Origin: Leptodontidium sp. MPI-SDFR-AT-0119
Lineage: Eukaryota; Ascomycota; Leotiomycetes; Helotiales; Leptodontidiaceae
Assembly: GCA_020726505.1 (NCBI GenBank)
Contig: JAHLEZ010000004.1
Coordinates: 2,046,001-2,110,000, forward strand
DNA: 64,000 nucleotides
Direction of reading: 5' to 3'
Each line of letters begins with the position of its first letter. Positions within the stretch are counted from its first letter, which is position 1. Below the pieces are notes generated by a model. The model was not told the origin of the DNA and did no database searches. It worked only from the letters and a program-made list of their open reading frames with translations. The translations under genes and the position numbers were made by a program. This document shows positions 22,101 through 32,492 of the stretch, in pieces.

Positions 22101-23697
22101 TCACAACTCAATAGAATTCTCCATACCTTCAGCACGAAATTCCTCATCGCTCATCAGCGCACCCATCATATCCAGCAACATCTCATCACGAGTAGGCAAG
22201 CGTCCCAGCTCTTGCTGCAGCTTCAGACCATTCTCGGCGAGTTCTTCCATGCTGTACTTGCCCTTGTGGGTGCGTGTGCGTGTGGGGTTCTCGCCGAGCC
22301 AGGATGTTGTGATTTTCTTGAATATTTCGGGGGCGATGTTGGGCTTGTCGCTGTCGCCGTCACTGGTGCTATCTTCTGGCTCAAGGACATCTGTGCAACT
22401 TTTAGTGATGGTCTGTTTACTGCGATTGGGGGAGAATGGTACCTGATAGATCGAGCATGCCATTGTTATCGGAAAGGTCCTTGACTTTGCCAAACGCGGA
22501 GTGCAATTCTCCTCCTTCGCGGGTCATCTTCACGCGATAGCGGTGGCCTGGCTCGCCCTTTAACTCCTCACTGCGTTCAGGGATGCGGGTGATGCTCCAA
22601 TCGTCGGCTACTACCAGGCTGTCGTTGATCCCCTTATCGACATGTTGCATTCCCCACAGTCTCTGTGGTTTCTTGGATGGGTCAGCGGGCTGGCTGTTCT
22701 CCTTCTTGTTCTTGGCTTGCTCTTGGTCTCGATCATCGCGGAAGACGCAGAAGACTTTCTCGAGGAAGACACCAGAGTATAGCATTGAGTGGAAGCGGGA
22801 GAGACGAACGAGTCCGCCGAAGCGGGATTGGAGGTAGTCGATCCACTCCAGTCCATGACGGAGGATCTCCTTCTCGTCTGTGGTTGTCAAGTTGGAACCG
22901 ATCAACAGCTTGAAGATCTTGGAGACGTCGGTTTTCTCTGTGATGCGGGCCTTGAAGGCGCCGTTCTTGTACTCCTTCGCATCTGCGATCAATGACTTCG
23001 CGAGGTAGTCCATAATCAGTGGGTAGTTGTCGATTTCATCTGGGTGAGGTTTGGTGATATCAGGGAAAGCAAGGAGAGTCGATGGGTGGACGGGTGTGAC
23101 CATACGATCCTTCGCAGTTTGTTTCTTCTTGGCCTTGGGCTTCTTGATGGTCTCACCAGCCTTCTCGAGCTCAGCTAGAGGGAGACGAGGAGTTTGGCCG
23201 GGGTAGGTGAAGAGTGTAGGACGACCGTCACCCATCTCCATGCTGGGGTACATTCCTGGACAGCCTCCGGGCATGGTAATTGGACGGCCATCTTCACCGA
23301 ATTGAAATGCAAACGCGACATTGCCCTTTGAGTCTAGAACATTCATTGGTCCCATTCTAGTTGTTGGGGCACCGAGAAGACCGGATGCGACTTTGTTTAG
23401 GAAGAGACCCATACGACGGTGGACTTCATCCATGGGAGGAGGACCGTTGAAGGGAAGGGTGATGCTGCGACCGAGAGAGAATAGCTCCTTTTCTTCTGTG
23501 GTGATCAACTTTGAGTCGAGAAGAATATCGAACAGCTCTGTGAGATTCTTGCCACCGGAAAGCACGTCATCCTTGAACGCTCCATCCTTGTATGTATTCA
23601 GCGCATCCTTAACGCACTTAGTAGCTGTGTTGAGGAAGCTGGCGTAGGCCTGTGCTGGAGAGAACGACATCTTGGATGCCGTTGGGGATGAAGACAT
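22101..23697 (-). CDS. unknown protein with an internally duplicated domain
   Basis: Two exons on the minus strand, 23697-22443 and 22390-22101, over a 52-bp intron (GTACCA donor, CACAG acceptor); 514 residues. I do not recognise a named family. Two stretches of about 50 residues resemble each other: residues near 28-80 (TYKDGAFKDD ... LFDILLDSKLITTEEKELF) and near 235-290 (EYKNGAFKAR ... IFKLLIGSNLTTTDEKEIL). Between them are a Gly/Pro-rich section (MPGGCPGMYP) and a Lys-rich linker (KKPKAKKKQTAKDR) that could be a nuclear localisation signal. A long C-terminal part is hydrophilic and ends in an acidic tail (DEEFRAEGMENSIEL). No signal peptide or transmembrane helix. The duplication suggests an alpha-helical interaction module used twice. 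Function unknown. Confidence 0.85.
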
Positions 23698-24788
23698 GGT
23701 ACCAGGCAGGATGGAAATGCCTCAGCTGATGTTGTGGAGAAAGGGCTTGATTGGGATCGAAGATGAGAGGAATGTCGAAAGGGGGTGATGGATGTAGAGA
23801 TTCTATGTTGTTGATGAATGACGGTTGAATGAGAGGTGAGAAGAGATGGGAGGCTGCTAAATTGGGTTGCTCGCTTAAGCTTTCACCCAAGTTCACCTTC
23901 ATTCAACAAAGCAGCCTAGGATCATGCAGTCGCAGAGCGCAGAAAGTTATGCGAATATGAAGCGATTGAAAGAGCTACAAGGGGTGCGAACTGAATATCA
24001 TCATCAGTAGAATGCAACATGTAGCTCCGATGAAACGTGCAATCGAGAAAGCTGTCAGCAGAGCGTAGACAGTGAAGAGGTGGCTCACTTCATGAAGGTC
24101 TGATGAACCCATCTCTGTCAGGGCTGCTCTCCAACCGAGCCGAAACGTTGCGACCAGGTAAACACATCGTGACCAGCTGGAGAATCAGATACTCAAGCGC
24201 CAACCAGACATCATCCCGCCCAGGAGAGATTGATGTGGAAAGCTCTGTACATCTCACATTTGCACACACCTGGCACTGAAGGGTCCACTAGGTGACCAGC
24301 CGATAAACCATTAAGCCGCCTAACCAAGGGAATTCAAGCAGGATGTTCGACAACTGTCTCGCCTCATCTTCAGACAGAGAAGTCGGAAGTATGAAATAAA
24401 TTGAGAACCGGCAGGCAAATACTTCTACTTGCTAGTTGCATAGTCGAGGTCCATAAAGACAGAGATGCCTGATTATGGTGCAATTGTACAACATTATCAG
24501 TTGATGACAGCTATAAGCTAGACAGAGTGTACAACACAGGATATCATATTCATATCAAACGCGCCATGGAACAAACCATGGTATTCGGTAGTACACAAAT
24601 GAAACTTCTTACAAGCAAGCATTGTACCGAGCATAGGTATACTCAAAACACCACCCATCCCTGGCCTTATTGCTACACAGCCCCTTGCGACTCGAAATAC
24701 TCGAGTGGACCGATCCACCCCTCTTATTTATACATAGCTTGAAGTTTTGCCTGCAAAAGAGGGTGCCCAACGTCCGGGAGGTATTGGA
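23698..24788. other. intergenic region
   Basis: Promoter of the duplicated-domain gene on the left and 3' region of the HMG-box gene on the right. No convincing coding frame or RNA gene. Confidence 0.5.
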
Positions 24789-25847
24789 CTAGTCTTGAAC
24801 AGCAGATTCGGGGTCACGGTTGAAAGCAGCCCTGAACTCTTTGGCGTATCGTTGCTTGTCCGCTTCTCCACGGTCTTGATAAGCCTGGGGAGAGTCAGAT
24901 ACAGCTTCAAGAAGAGTAGAGAATTGGAACAGCTTACCTGACGTTCGCTGGCTGGTAGCGCTTCCCAGTCCTTCTTCATAAGTTTAGCCGCATCTGAAAG
25001 CTTAATTCCTTTGAAGTCACCGCTGGCCCATCTGTGGCCAGTGTAAAGTGCCCAACCGTTGGCTGGCCGTTTTGGTAGACGTTCATCTTCAATGGCGGGC
25101 AAGGACTTGACTCTTTTGCCGTTCTTAGAAAGCAATCGCAAAGCCCGGCGTGCATTGTTAGCAAGACGAATCTGATCCGGGGTGTAGCTTTCGACCCATT
25201 CCTTGAGCGCCGCTTGATTATCGGCTGCGTTCTTGGTAGCGATGTGGTTGTACGACTAGAATGGTTAGATGATTTCCCCAATTGACGAACTTAGACCTTA
25301 CCTCCAGCTCTGCAGGACTCAACGACTTGTATTTGCTTGCAGAATCTCGAAATGTCGAGGATGCATTCATGCCCGACTTAGCCCCTTCAGCAAGAATGAC
25401 CCGCCAAGCTGTTGAAGGCTTTGTTTTAGGGGATGTGAGCGCTGCAGCCTTCAAAGCAGTCAAACTGGCCCCTCTCTTTGCTGCCTCAATTCTCGCCAGA
25501 GTTTTTTCGGACTTGACCCTCTTGACTGGCTTCTTGACAGGTTTCTTTGCCACGACTTTCTTTTTCGTTGGCTTCTTCACTGGCTTCACGACTTTCTTGG
25601 TGACCTTCTTCGTGCTGGTTTTTGTGGGTGTGGTCTTGCTGGCCTTGGGCTTCGCAGCAACTTTGGTAGCAGTGGCATAGGAACGTTGGACGGAGAAGGA
25701 GAACGGAGATGGAGTTGAAGCGTTGTCGGCATTCTGGTGGTTGTCTGCGAGTTGCGATTGCCAGATGCTCTGCAGAGCTCGGTTTGTTGACTGGGGACCA
25801 CGCGTGACTACTCTCCTCACAGAGGCGCGTCCGATGCTGGACAACAT
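24789..25847 (-). CDS. mitochondrial HMG-box DNA-packaging protein (Abf2/mtHMG-like)
   Basis: Three exons on the minus strand: 25847-25302, 25255-24938, 24884-24789; 319 residues. The N-terminus (MLSSIGRASVRRVVTRG, then FSVQRSYATAT) is a typical mitochondrial presequence. It is followed by a Lys/Val/Pro-rich linker (KKVTKKVVKPVKKPTKKK) of about 50 residues, then two HMG-box-like units: a divergent first box starting near SPKTKPSTAWRVI and a clearer second box starting LPKRPANGWALYTG and ending after the last splice in AYQDRGEADKQRY. Proteins of this build (yeast Abf2, Podospora mtHMG1) bend and compact mitochondrial DNA in the nucleoid. The lysine-rich arm probably adds non-specific DNA contact. 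The gene is divergent from PRP5 with about 520 bp between start codons. Confidence 0.88.
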
Positions 25848-26366
25848 GGCGGGCGAGATTGGTGGTCGCAGCCTATGCGGCCTACGGTGGCGATTGTATG
25901 CGAGGTGTTTGGGGGGATTCGATGTGGGAGGTGGTTGATGAGGCTGATGTTGGAGAAGAGAGCAAGATGACGGTAGGTCGGTGTCGCGGATCCTGTTCCT
26001 GACTGGTCCCAGCGAGTCCCAGCCCCTTCCTTTCCCACACGCGAGCTCAGCAGAGCTCTTAGCCTTCTTTGCAGCGCGCTAGCTACCCCTGCTCCTGCGT
26101 CTGTTGTTCGGTAGGCGCAAGCGAAGGCTGCACGCTCTGCCGGCCGCTGCTTGCTCCCGCATTATCTTGTGCACCTTGGAACCTCTCTACGAACATCCTT
26201 TTCCATACCTACCTTGACCACTCCACGCCTTTCACCCCACGACATCTGCAACGGGAATTTGTATTGCCTAGTTGATGCTAGGACTGGACTGGACTACTCT
26301 GGGCTGCTAATAGCGCCATCTACGATTCCTGCCAGAAAGTATTTCTGCCATTGATTTGGGGCAACA
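25848..26366. promoter_or_regulatory. divergent promoter region between the mtHMG and PRP5 genes
   Basis: 519 bp separate the two start codons and must hold both promoters and 5' leaders. No clear TATA element was identified. Confidence 0.5.
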
Positions 26367-29300
26367 ATGGCTCGGCACAGGGACTCTCGCTCACCATCGC
26401 CAGCAGGAAGCCATCACTCTTCGAAACGGGTCAAGAGAGAGGAAGATGTCAGACGAGACCGGGACAGGAGAGAGGATATCCGCCCCCAGCGGCGGCGAAG
26501 TCGCTCTCGCAGCATAGATGTGAGATGCCATGGCCCTATTCCGTTCACTGAACAGCAAAACATACTGACATCTCTTTCACAGCGCCGTCACCGAGATCGC
26601 GATGTACCCAGACGAAGAGATAGATCGATAGACCGGAGAGAGGAGGATTTCTACCGTTCCGGACGAAGAGACCGCTCGAGAGATCGCCGAGACAGATTCG
26701 ATCGGGAGCGTTCTCCAGATAGGCGGCGACGCAGAAGTCGGGATCGAGATTATCGAGACAGGCGAGACGATTCTTATGACAGGGCACGAAGGCGCCGCGA
26801 GAATTCTACTGACTCGAGGCCCCGTAGTAGAGGTGATGGGAACTTCAGCAAAACCGGAGGCAAGCCTGATAATGCTAAGGCAACGGAGGTTAGTAAATGC
26901 CAAAACAGCGGATCATTCATGAAGGCTAATATGTTAATGCAGCCGCCGAAACCCTCTGGGCCCCCTGTACAAACGGAGGCTGAGAAGAAGGCTGAGCGAC
27001 TAGCTAAATTGGAGGCATGGAAGAAGAAAATGGCAGAGGATAAGGAGAGAAAGGAGAAAGAGCTCACTGCAGGAGGAACTCGGAAACTTCTTGATGAGAT
27101 AGATCAAAAGGCCAACGGATCGCCTTCAGTCGCATCACCCGCCTCGCCCGCAACCCCGAATGGCTTTGCATCACCAGCACCCTATGCTGGCAAATTCGAT
27201 CCGAAAGCAATAGCAAAGAAGGCGGTGGCAAGCTCGAGCTCTACAACCACTCTCGGCAAGGATTTACCACTGAAAGAGTTAACCAAAGCGTCCGCTACCT
27301 TAACTTCTTCGGTCAAAGGATTACAAGCTGACAAAAAGACAACAGCCTTCAACAGCACATCCAAAGGTATGTTTCTGAGCGCATTCGATGACAGTTTGAA
27401 ACACGCTAACTGTTTTGTAACAGCATCTGCGTTGCCTAAAGCCAGAGGGAATTTGAATGCATTCGGATTGGGTGCCAAATCTGCCACCGATAACGAAAAG
27501 CCTACCTCAAAGCGAACGTTGGATTTTGGTGAAGATGATGATGCCAGAAAGAAGTTAGAAAAGCTACCAACCCTACCATTGGCAAACATTGAGGATGACG
27601 ATACTGCGCTCGCTAACGTTGCTGAGGGAGACGACGATGACGACGACGTCGATATGGAGGACGGCGGGACTGAAGAAGAGGCTGCCGCTGCCGCTCGAGC
27701 CGCTGCAGAAAAGCGCGAAGAAAGATTGCAGGAGCAAATTCTTGCCAACAAGGAAGCTGATGCTACGGAAGAATCCGCCGAAAAGTCAATGGATGCTAAT
27801 GGAGACGTCAAGATGGAGGAGATCGCGGCAGTGCAACCAGAGCCAATGGCAGTGGAAGAAGATGACGAGATCGATCCCTTGGAAGCTTTCATGGAGCAGA
27901 TGGGAGACCCATTTGCTGCCCCCAAGACGACTAATACCTTCAACAAAAGCAAGAGCAAAAGCCAGAAACAACAACCAGAAGCATTGTTTGGAGACGATGA
28001 TGTCGACCTGAAGGCCGTGGAGGCTGATCCTGATGATATACTTGCCATGGCAAGTAAAGTTAGGAAGAAGAAGGAATTACCGACCATCAATTACGCAAAG
28101 TTGAATCTGGATCCCGTACGAAAGAATTTCTATTCGGAACCAGCAGAGCTTGCTGATATGACCGAAGCTGAGCTTGCTGATCTTCGCCTTGAACTTGATG
28201 GTATCAAGGTGTCTGGGAAAGATGTTCCAAAACCTGTCCAAAAATGGTCACAGTGCGGTTTGAATGTTCAATCTCTGGAAGTTATCCGCAAGCTGGGATA
28301 CGAGAGGCCGACGGCTATCCAGATGCAAGCTGTCCCAGCAATCATGTCTGGCAGAGATGTCATCGGTGTTGCAAAAACCGGATCTGGTAAGACCATCGCC
28401 TTCTTGCTCCCAATGTTCCGTCATATTCGTGATCAACGACCGTTGGAAGGCTCAGATGGCCCAATCGGTTTGATCGTGACTCCTACCAGAGAACTTGCGA
28501 CCCAAATCCACAAGGAATGCAAGCCATTTTTGAAAGCTATGGGCCTTCGTGCCGTTTGTGCTTATGGCGGAGCTCCGATCAAAGACCAGATTGCTGATCT
28601 CAAGAGAGGTGCTGAGATCATTGTCTGCACCCCGGGCAGGATGATAGATCTTCTTGCTGCCAACTCTGGTAGAGTCACAAATCTTCGTCGGGTAACATAT
28701 GTTGTGTTAGATGAAGCTGATCGTATGTTTGACATGGGATTCGAGCCGCAAGTCATGAAGATCTTCGCCAATATCCGACCTGACAGACAGACCATTCTTT
28801 TCTCGGCTACTATGCCTCGCATCATGGATGCCCTAGCAAAGAAGACCCTCCAGTCCCCGGTCGAGATTACAGTTGGAGGGAGAAGTGTGGTTGCTCCAGA
28901 AATCACACAAATGGTTGAGGTTCGCGAGGAGAAAGAGAAGTTCCACCGTTTGCTGGAACTACTAGGGGAGCTTTACAATGATGATGAAGATGCTCGAACT
29001 CTCATCTTTGTTGACAGACAAGAAAAGGCAGACGACCTCCTGAAAGATCTGATGCGTAAAGGATATCCCTGCATGTCTATTCATGGTGGTAAGGACCAGA
29101 TTGACCGAGATTCTACCATCGATGATTTCAAAGCTGGAGTTGTGCCTATTATGATTGCTACATCTGTTGCCGCTCGTGGGTTAGATGTCAAGCAGCTGAA
29201 ACTTGTCGTCAACTTTGATGCTCCGAATCACTTGGAAGACTATGTTCACAGAGCAGGTCGGACGGGTAGAGCTGGGGCCAAGGGGACAGCCGTGACGTTT

Positions 29301-30190
29301 ATCACCGAAGAACAGGAGCAATACTCAGTCGGCATTTCTAAAGCCCTCGAACAATCAGGCCAGCCTGTCCCAGAGCGCCTCAACGAGATGAGAAAATCAT
29401 TCAGGGATAAAGTCAAGACTGGGAAGTCTAAGGATAGCTCTGGGTTTGGTGGTAAAGGTATGCTTGGATCCCTTCTTCCGCTTGAAATATGTGCTAATCT
29501 GTCCTAGGTTTGGAACGCCTTGATGCGGAGCGTGAAGCTGCCAGAAACCGTGAGAGAAAAACGCACAAGACTGACGGTGATGACGAGGAAGAGAAAGATG
29601 ACAAGGCCGGTGACGAGGACATTGTTCTCAAGGCTGCATCAACTGTGCAACCTGCATCTGCTGCTCCTACTCCTCAGCTGTACGGAGTCCCCAAAGGTAT
29701 CGATCTCGATGGCAAGATTACTGTCCATCGTACGGAAACTGCAGTATCTTCTGGAGGCGGATCAAAGAACCCACTTGACAAGGTCACTTCAGCTATTGAT
29801 GCTATCAATGCTCGGTTGAACAAAACCGGCCAATTGCGATCCGGTGTTCCAATTGACAACAAGGGTCCCGATGCTGGCGCTTTCCATGCAACTTTGGAGA
29901 TCAACGACTTCCCCCAGAAAGCCAGATGGGCAGTCACGAACAGAACAAACGTTGCTAAAATACTCGAAGCGACTGGCACATCCATTACGACCAAAGGAAG
30001 CTTTTACCCAGCGGGCAAGGATGTCCAGGCAGGCGGAGATCCCAAGTTGTACATTCTTGTTGAGGGTGACACAGAGGTGGTGGTCACAAACGCAATGAGG
30101 GAGTTGATGAGGTTACTGAAGGAGGGTACCATGGCTGCTGCTGATGCTGAAGGCAGAGCGCCTGCTAGTGGTAGATACAACGTCGTGTAG
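26367..30190 (+). CDS. PRP5: pre-mRNA-processing ATP-dependent RNA helicase Prp5
   Basis: Five exons: 26367-26519, 26583-26888, 26943-27366, 27424-29457, 29508-30190; 1199 residues. The N-terminal 170 residues are rich in Arg/Asp/Ser dipeptides, as in Prp5/DDX46, followed by an acidic middle region. The DEAD-box core is complete: Q-motif region, AKTGSGKT (A611-T618), [18 protein letters not shown] at D724-D727, SATMP, LIFVDRQ, and ARGLD plus [10 protein letters not shown]. The C-terminus ([12 protein letters not shown] ... [10 protein letters not shown]) matches the conserved tail of the Prp5 family. The enzyme remodels the U2 snRNP at the branch point during pre-spliceosome formation in the nucleus. 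The first three introns (63, 54 and 57 bp) are multiples of three without in-frame stops, so unspliced reads stay open. The start ATG begins the RS-like N-terminus. Confidence 0.96.
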
Positions 30191-30403
30191 GCTAGTTGGA
30201 CGAAGATCTAAGCCTAGACATAACAGTAATATGTACTCAAAACCATCTTATTCCACCGAGATTAGATACCTCCAAACGTTTTCGTTCGTATGCTGGGGAA
30301 TTCTATATGCATGTCCATGTTCAACGCTCATCGCTCAAAAATCAACCATCAATCGCGACCTATATAACCAGAAACCGTCACTCCTTTCTACTCACTCAAT
30401 TAA

Positions 30404-30961
30404 TTAATTGTAAGCTCTCGCCTCGGCCGCCGAATCCGCATCCCTCAGCCTCCTCTCTTCTTTACTGAGCCCCTCCAGCGTATCGGTCCTCGTCTGCTTC
30501 TTCTGCTCCTGCAATTGACTCCCTAACTTCCCTTTCGGTTTACTCGCAGCATTTGCTCTTGCCTGTGATTGAGAAGTTCAGATTAGCATTCATTCATTCA
30601 ATCTTCAAATCTCCACAACTTCCAGCGCAAATCCATAAGACCTCGACCGCATCGCCCATCCCATGTATTTATGTTGCAAAGCGTAAGAAACCACCTAGTG
30701 GTAGATAATGTAACGCACCTCAGCAGCCTCAGCAGCTTTCCTCCTCGCATCCTCCTGCGCACTACTTCCACCACCACCCTGCGCGGCCGTCGATGCCGCT
30801 CCTAACGTCCTAGCCGGACCTCCGACAACGACTTTCTTCGGGAGACTGGATGTTTGGTTTTGGGCGGCGGGTGCGGAACCTGGAGTAGCGGAGGAGAGGG
30901 TGCGACCTGGTTGCGCGAAGGGGTCGCTGGAGGAGGATTCTTTGCCGCAGAGGTTGCCCAT
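30404..30961 (-). CDS. small N-myristoylated p97/Cdc48-binding protein (SVIP-like)
   Basis: Two exons on the minus strand, 30961-30719 and 30562-30404, with a 156-bp intron (GTGCGT donor, CACAG acceptor); 133 residues. The start MGNLCGK gives Gly2 for N-myristoylation and Cys5 for palmitoylation, so the protein should sit on cytoplasmic membrane faces. A Ser/Ala/Gly-rich disordered stretch follows. Residues 73-83 read RRKAAEAAEAR, which fits the VCP-interacting motif R-x5-A-A-x2-R exactly; the splice junction lies between Glu81 and Ala82. The rest is charged and helical (LQEQKKQ, LSKEERRLRDAD). Vertebrate SVIP has the same order: myristoylated N-terminus, then this motif, then a basic helix, and it binds p97 in ER-associated degradation. 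That function is inferred here. The gene is convergent with PRP5, 213 bp apart. Confidence 0.82.
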
Positions 30962-32492
30962 TGTGCGATGTTGTGGGATGGAGGAGAGGGGGAGAGGGAG
31001 TGGGATTGTGGTTTGGGAGTTGGGTGTTTGGGGGATGTGGTGGTGTTTGGGGGTTGTTAGAGGCGCATTGCGTTGTGGAGGTTGATTGAGGGTGAGTGAG
31101 ATGGAGTGCGACGCAAGCACAAGTACAAGCACTGGGGGGGCGAGGCGGGGATGATGCGGTTTTGAAGGCTGAGATGCTGGACTGGATGGGGGGCTTGGCG
31201 CGGATAAATAGGCAGGAGGGAACTTGGCGGGGTCTTTGATGGCTTGGTGTGGGTATGTGAATATGTGAATGGAGAGAGGTATGAATTGAGCGTTTTGTGA
31301 GTATTATAATTGATCCATTGACTTATTTGAGAGCTTCCATTGTTCTTTGGACTGGACCTTGATTGACTGGCTGACTGGCTGTTGATCACTCCGTAATCGT
31401 GGCGTCAATGTGTTATCGATAAGCTGATATGACTCTCTAACTGACTGGCTGCTGAAGAAGAGTCAGTCAGCCTTGTACCAGAAGAGCTCCTTGAAATAGT
31501 AGTGGTACAAGAGTCAATTTGGCAGCTGGAGTCAATATAGTACAAACATACTGATATGAATTTCGATACAAGTAAGTATGCTTCGATCAACTGTAGGATG
31601 CAATACCCTCACTCACTGCCAAAGATGTTTGTCCATCAGCCTTGTGGACGAAATCACGAAATCCCAGGCCGAGAACTGGCTAGTGATAGTGGAGACCAAG
31701 CAGAATCATCGAATTGATCAAGGATCGATGAAATAAATAAATACCACCTGTTCCAAGCCAATATCATTTCTCAAAACTCGACTTCCATTGCTACCTAGGT
31801 AGGTATGTTTATCCAATACAGGTATATTTCAATTCTGTTGTGTCCATCCATATCCTAAGGTTTTTATCATACTGCTTTGGGCAAGGGTCTATTTCTGGGC
31901 CAATAACAAGCAAGCGCTTTCAAAGAAAATCGCGTCGCTCGCTGCAAAAGCTTGGAAGTTGAATCTTCTATCACTTGTTCTCTTGCAATACCTTAGCATT
32001 CTTACCTACGTCCAAGTCACCGGGTACGAGCAAGAAGAGTACCTTATCCGCTCGCTCATTCGGCCACACCAGCTTGTTAGTCTGTTGGTGGTGGGGTGGA
32101 TTCATTATTGCTTGACGTGCCACTGTCACGGCCCTGCCCTTCCCGGGCCCAGATTCTGAGGACCTTGATGGCCCGCCTGTCTGCCATATCGGCATTCTCA
32201 GCCTCTTGCTTTTTCTTCTGGGACGGACCCCTCATTGTCGCCTTCCCTTCTTGAGACATAAGGTAGAGAGAGTGTCGCTTGTATCACTACACTACCACCA
32301 TCGATCTTCGCAAGAGCCACTCGCTCTCTGTTTGTTGGTTGTTCTGGCGACAAAGAGTCTACACCAAGCCAGGCCAGGCATTCTATTCTGTGAATCCATT
32401 ACCCTACAGCTCGCCCCATCAAGAAGACCAACCAACCAACCAAGCTTTCATGTCCTCGCCAGAGCAGAGTACATATCCTTGAGATTTCCAAG
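30962..32492. other. intergenic region between the SVIP-like gene and the zinc-finger gene
   Basis: Divergent 1.5-kb promoter region. No protein-like frame with a domain. Probable long 5' leader sequence of the zinc-finger gene lies at the right end. Confidence 0.5.
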
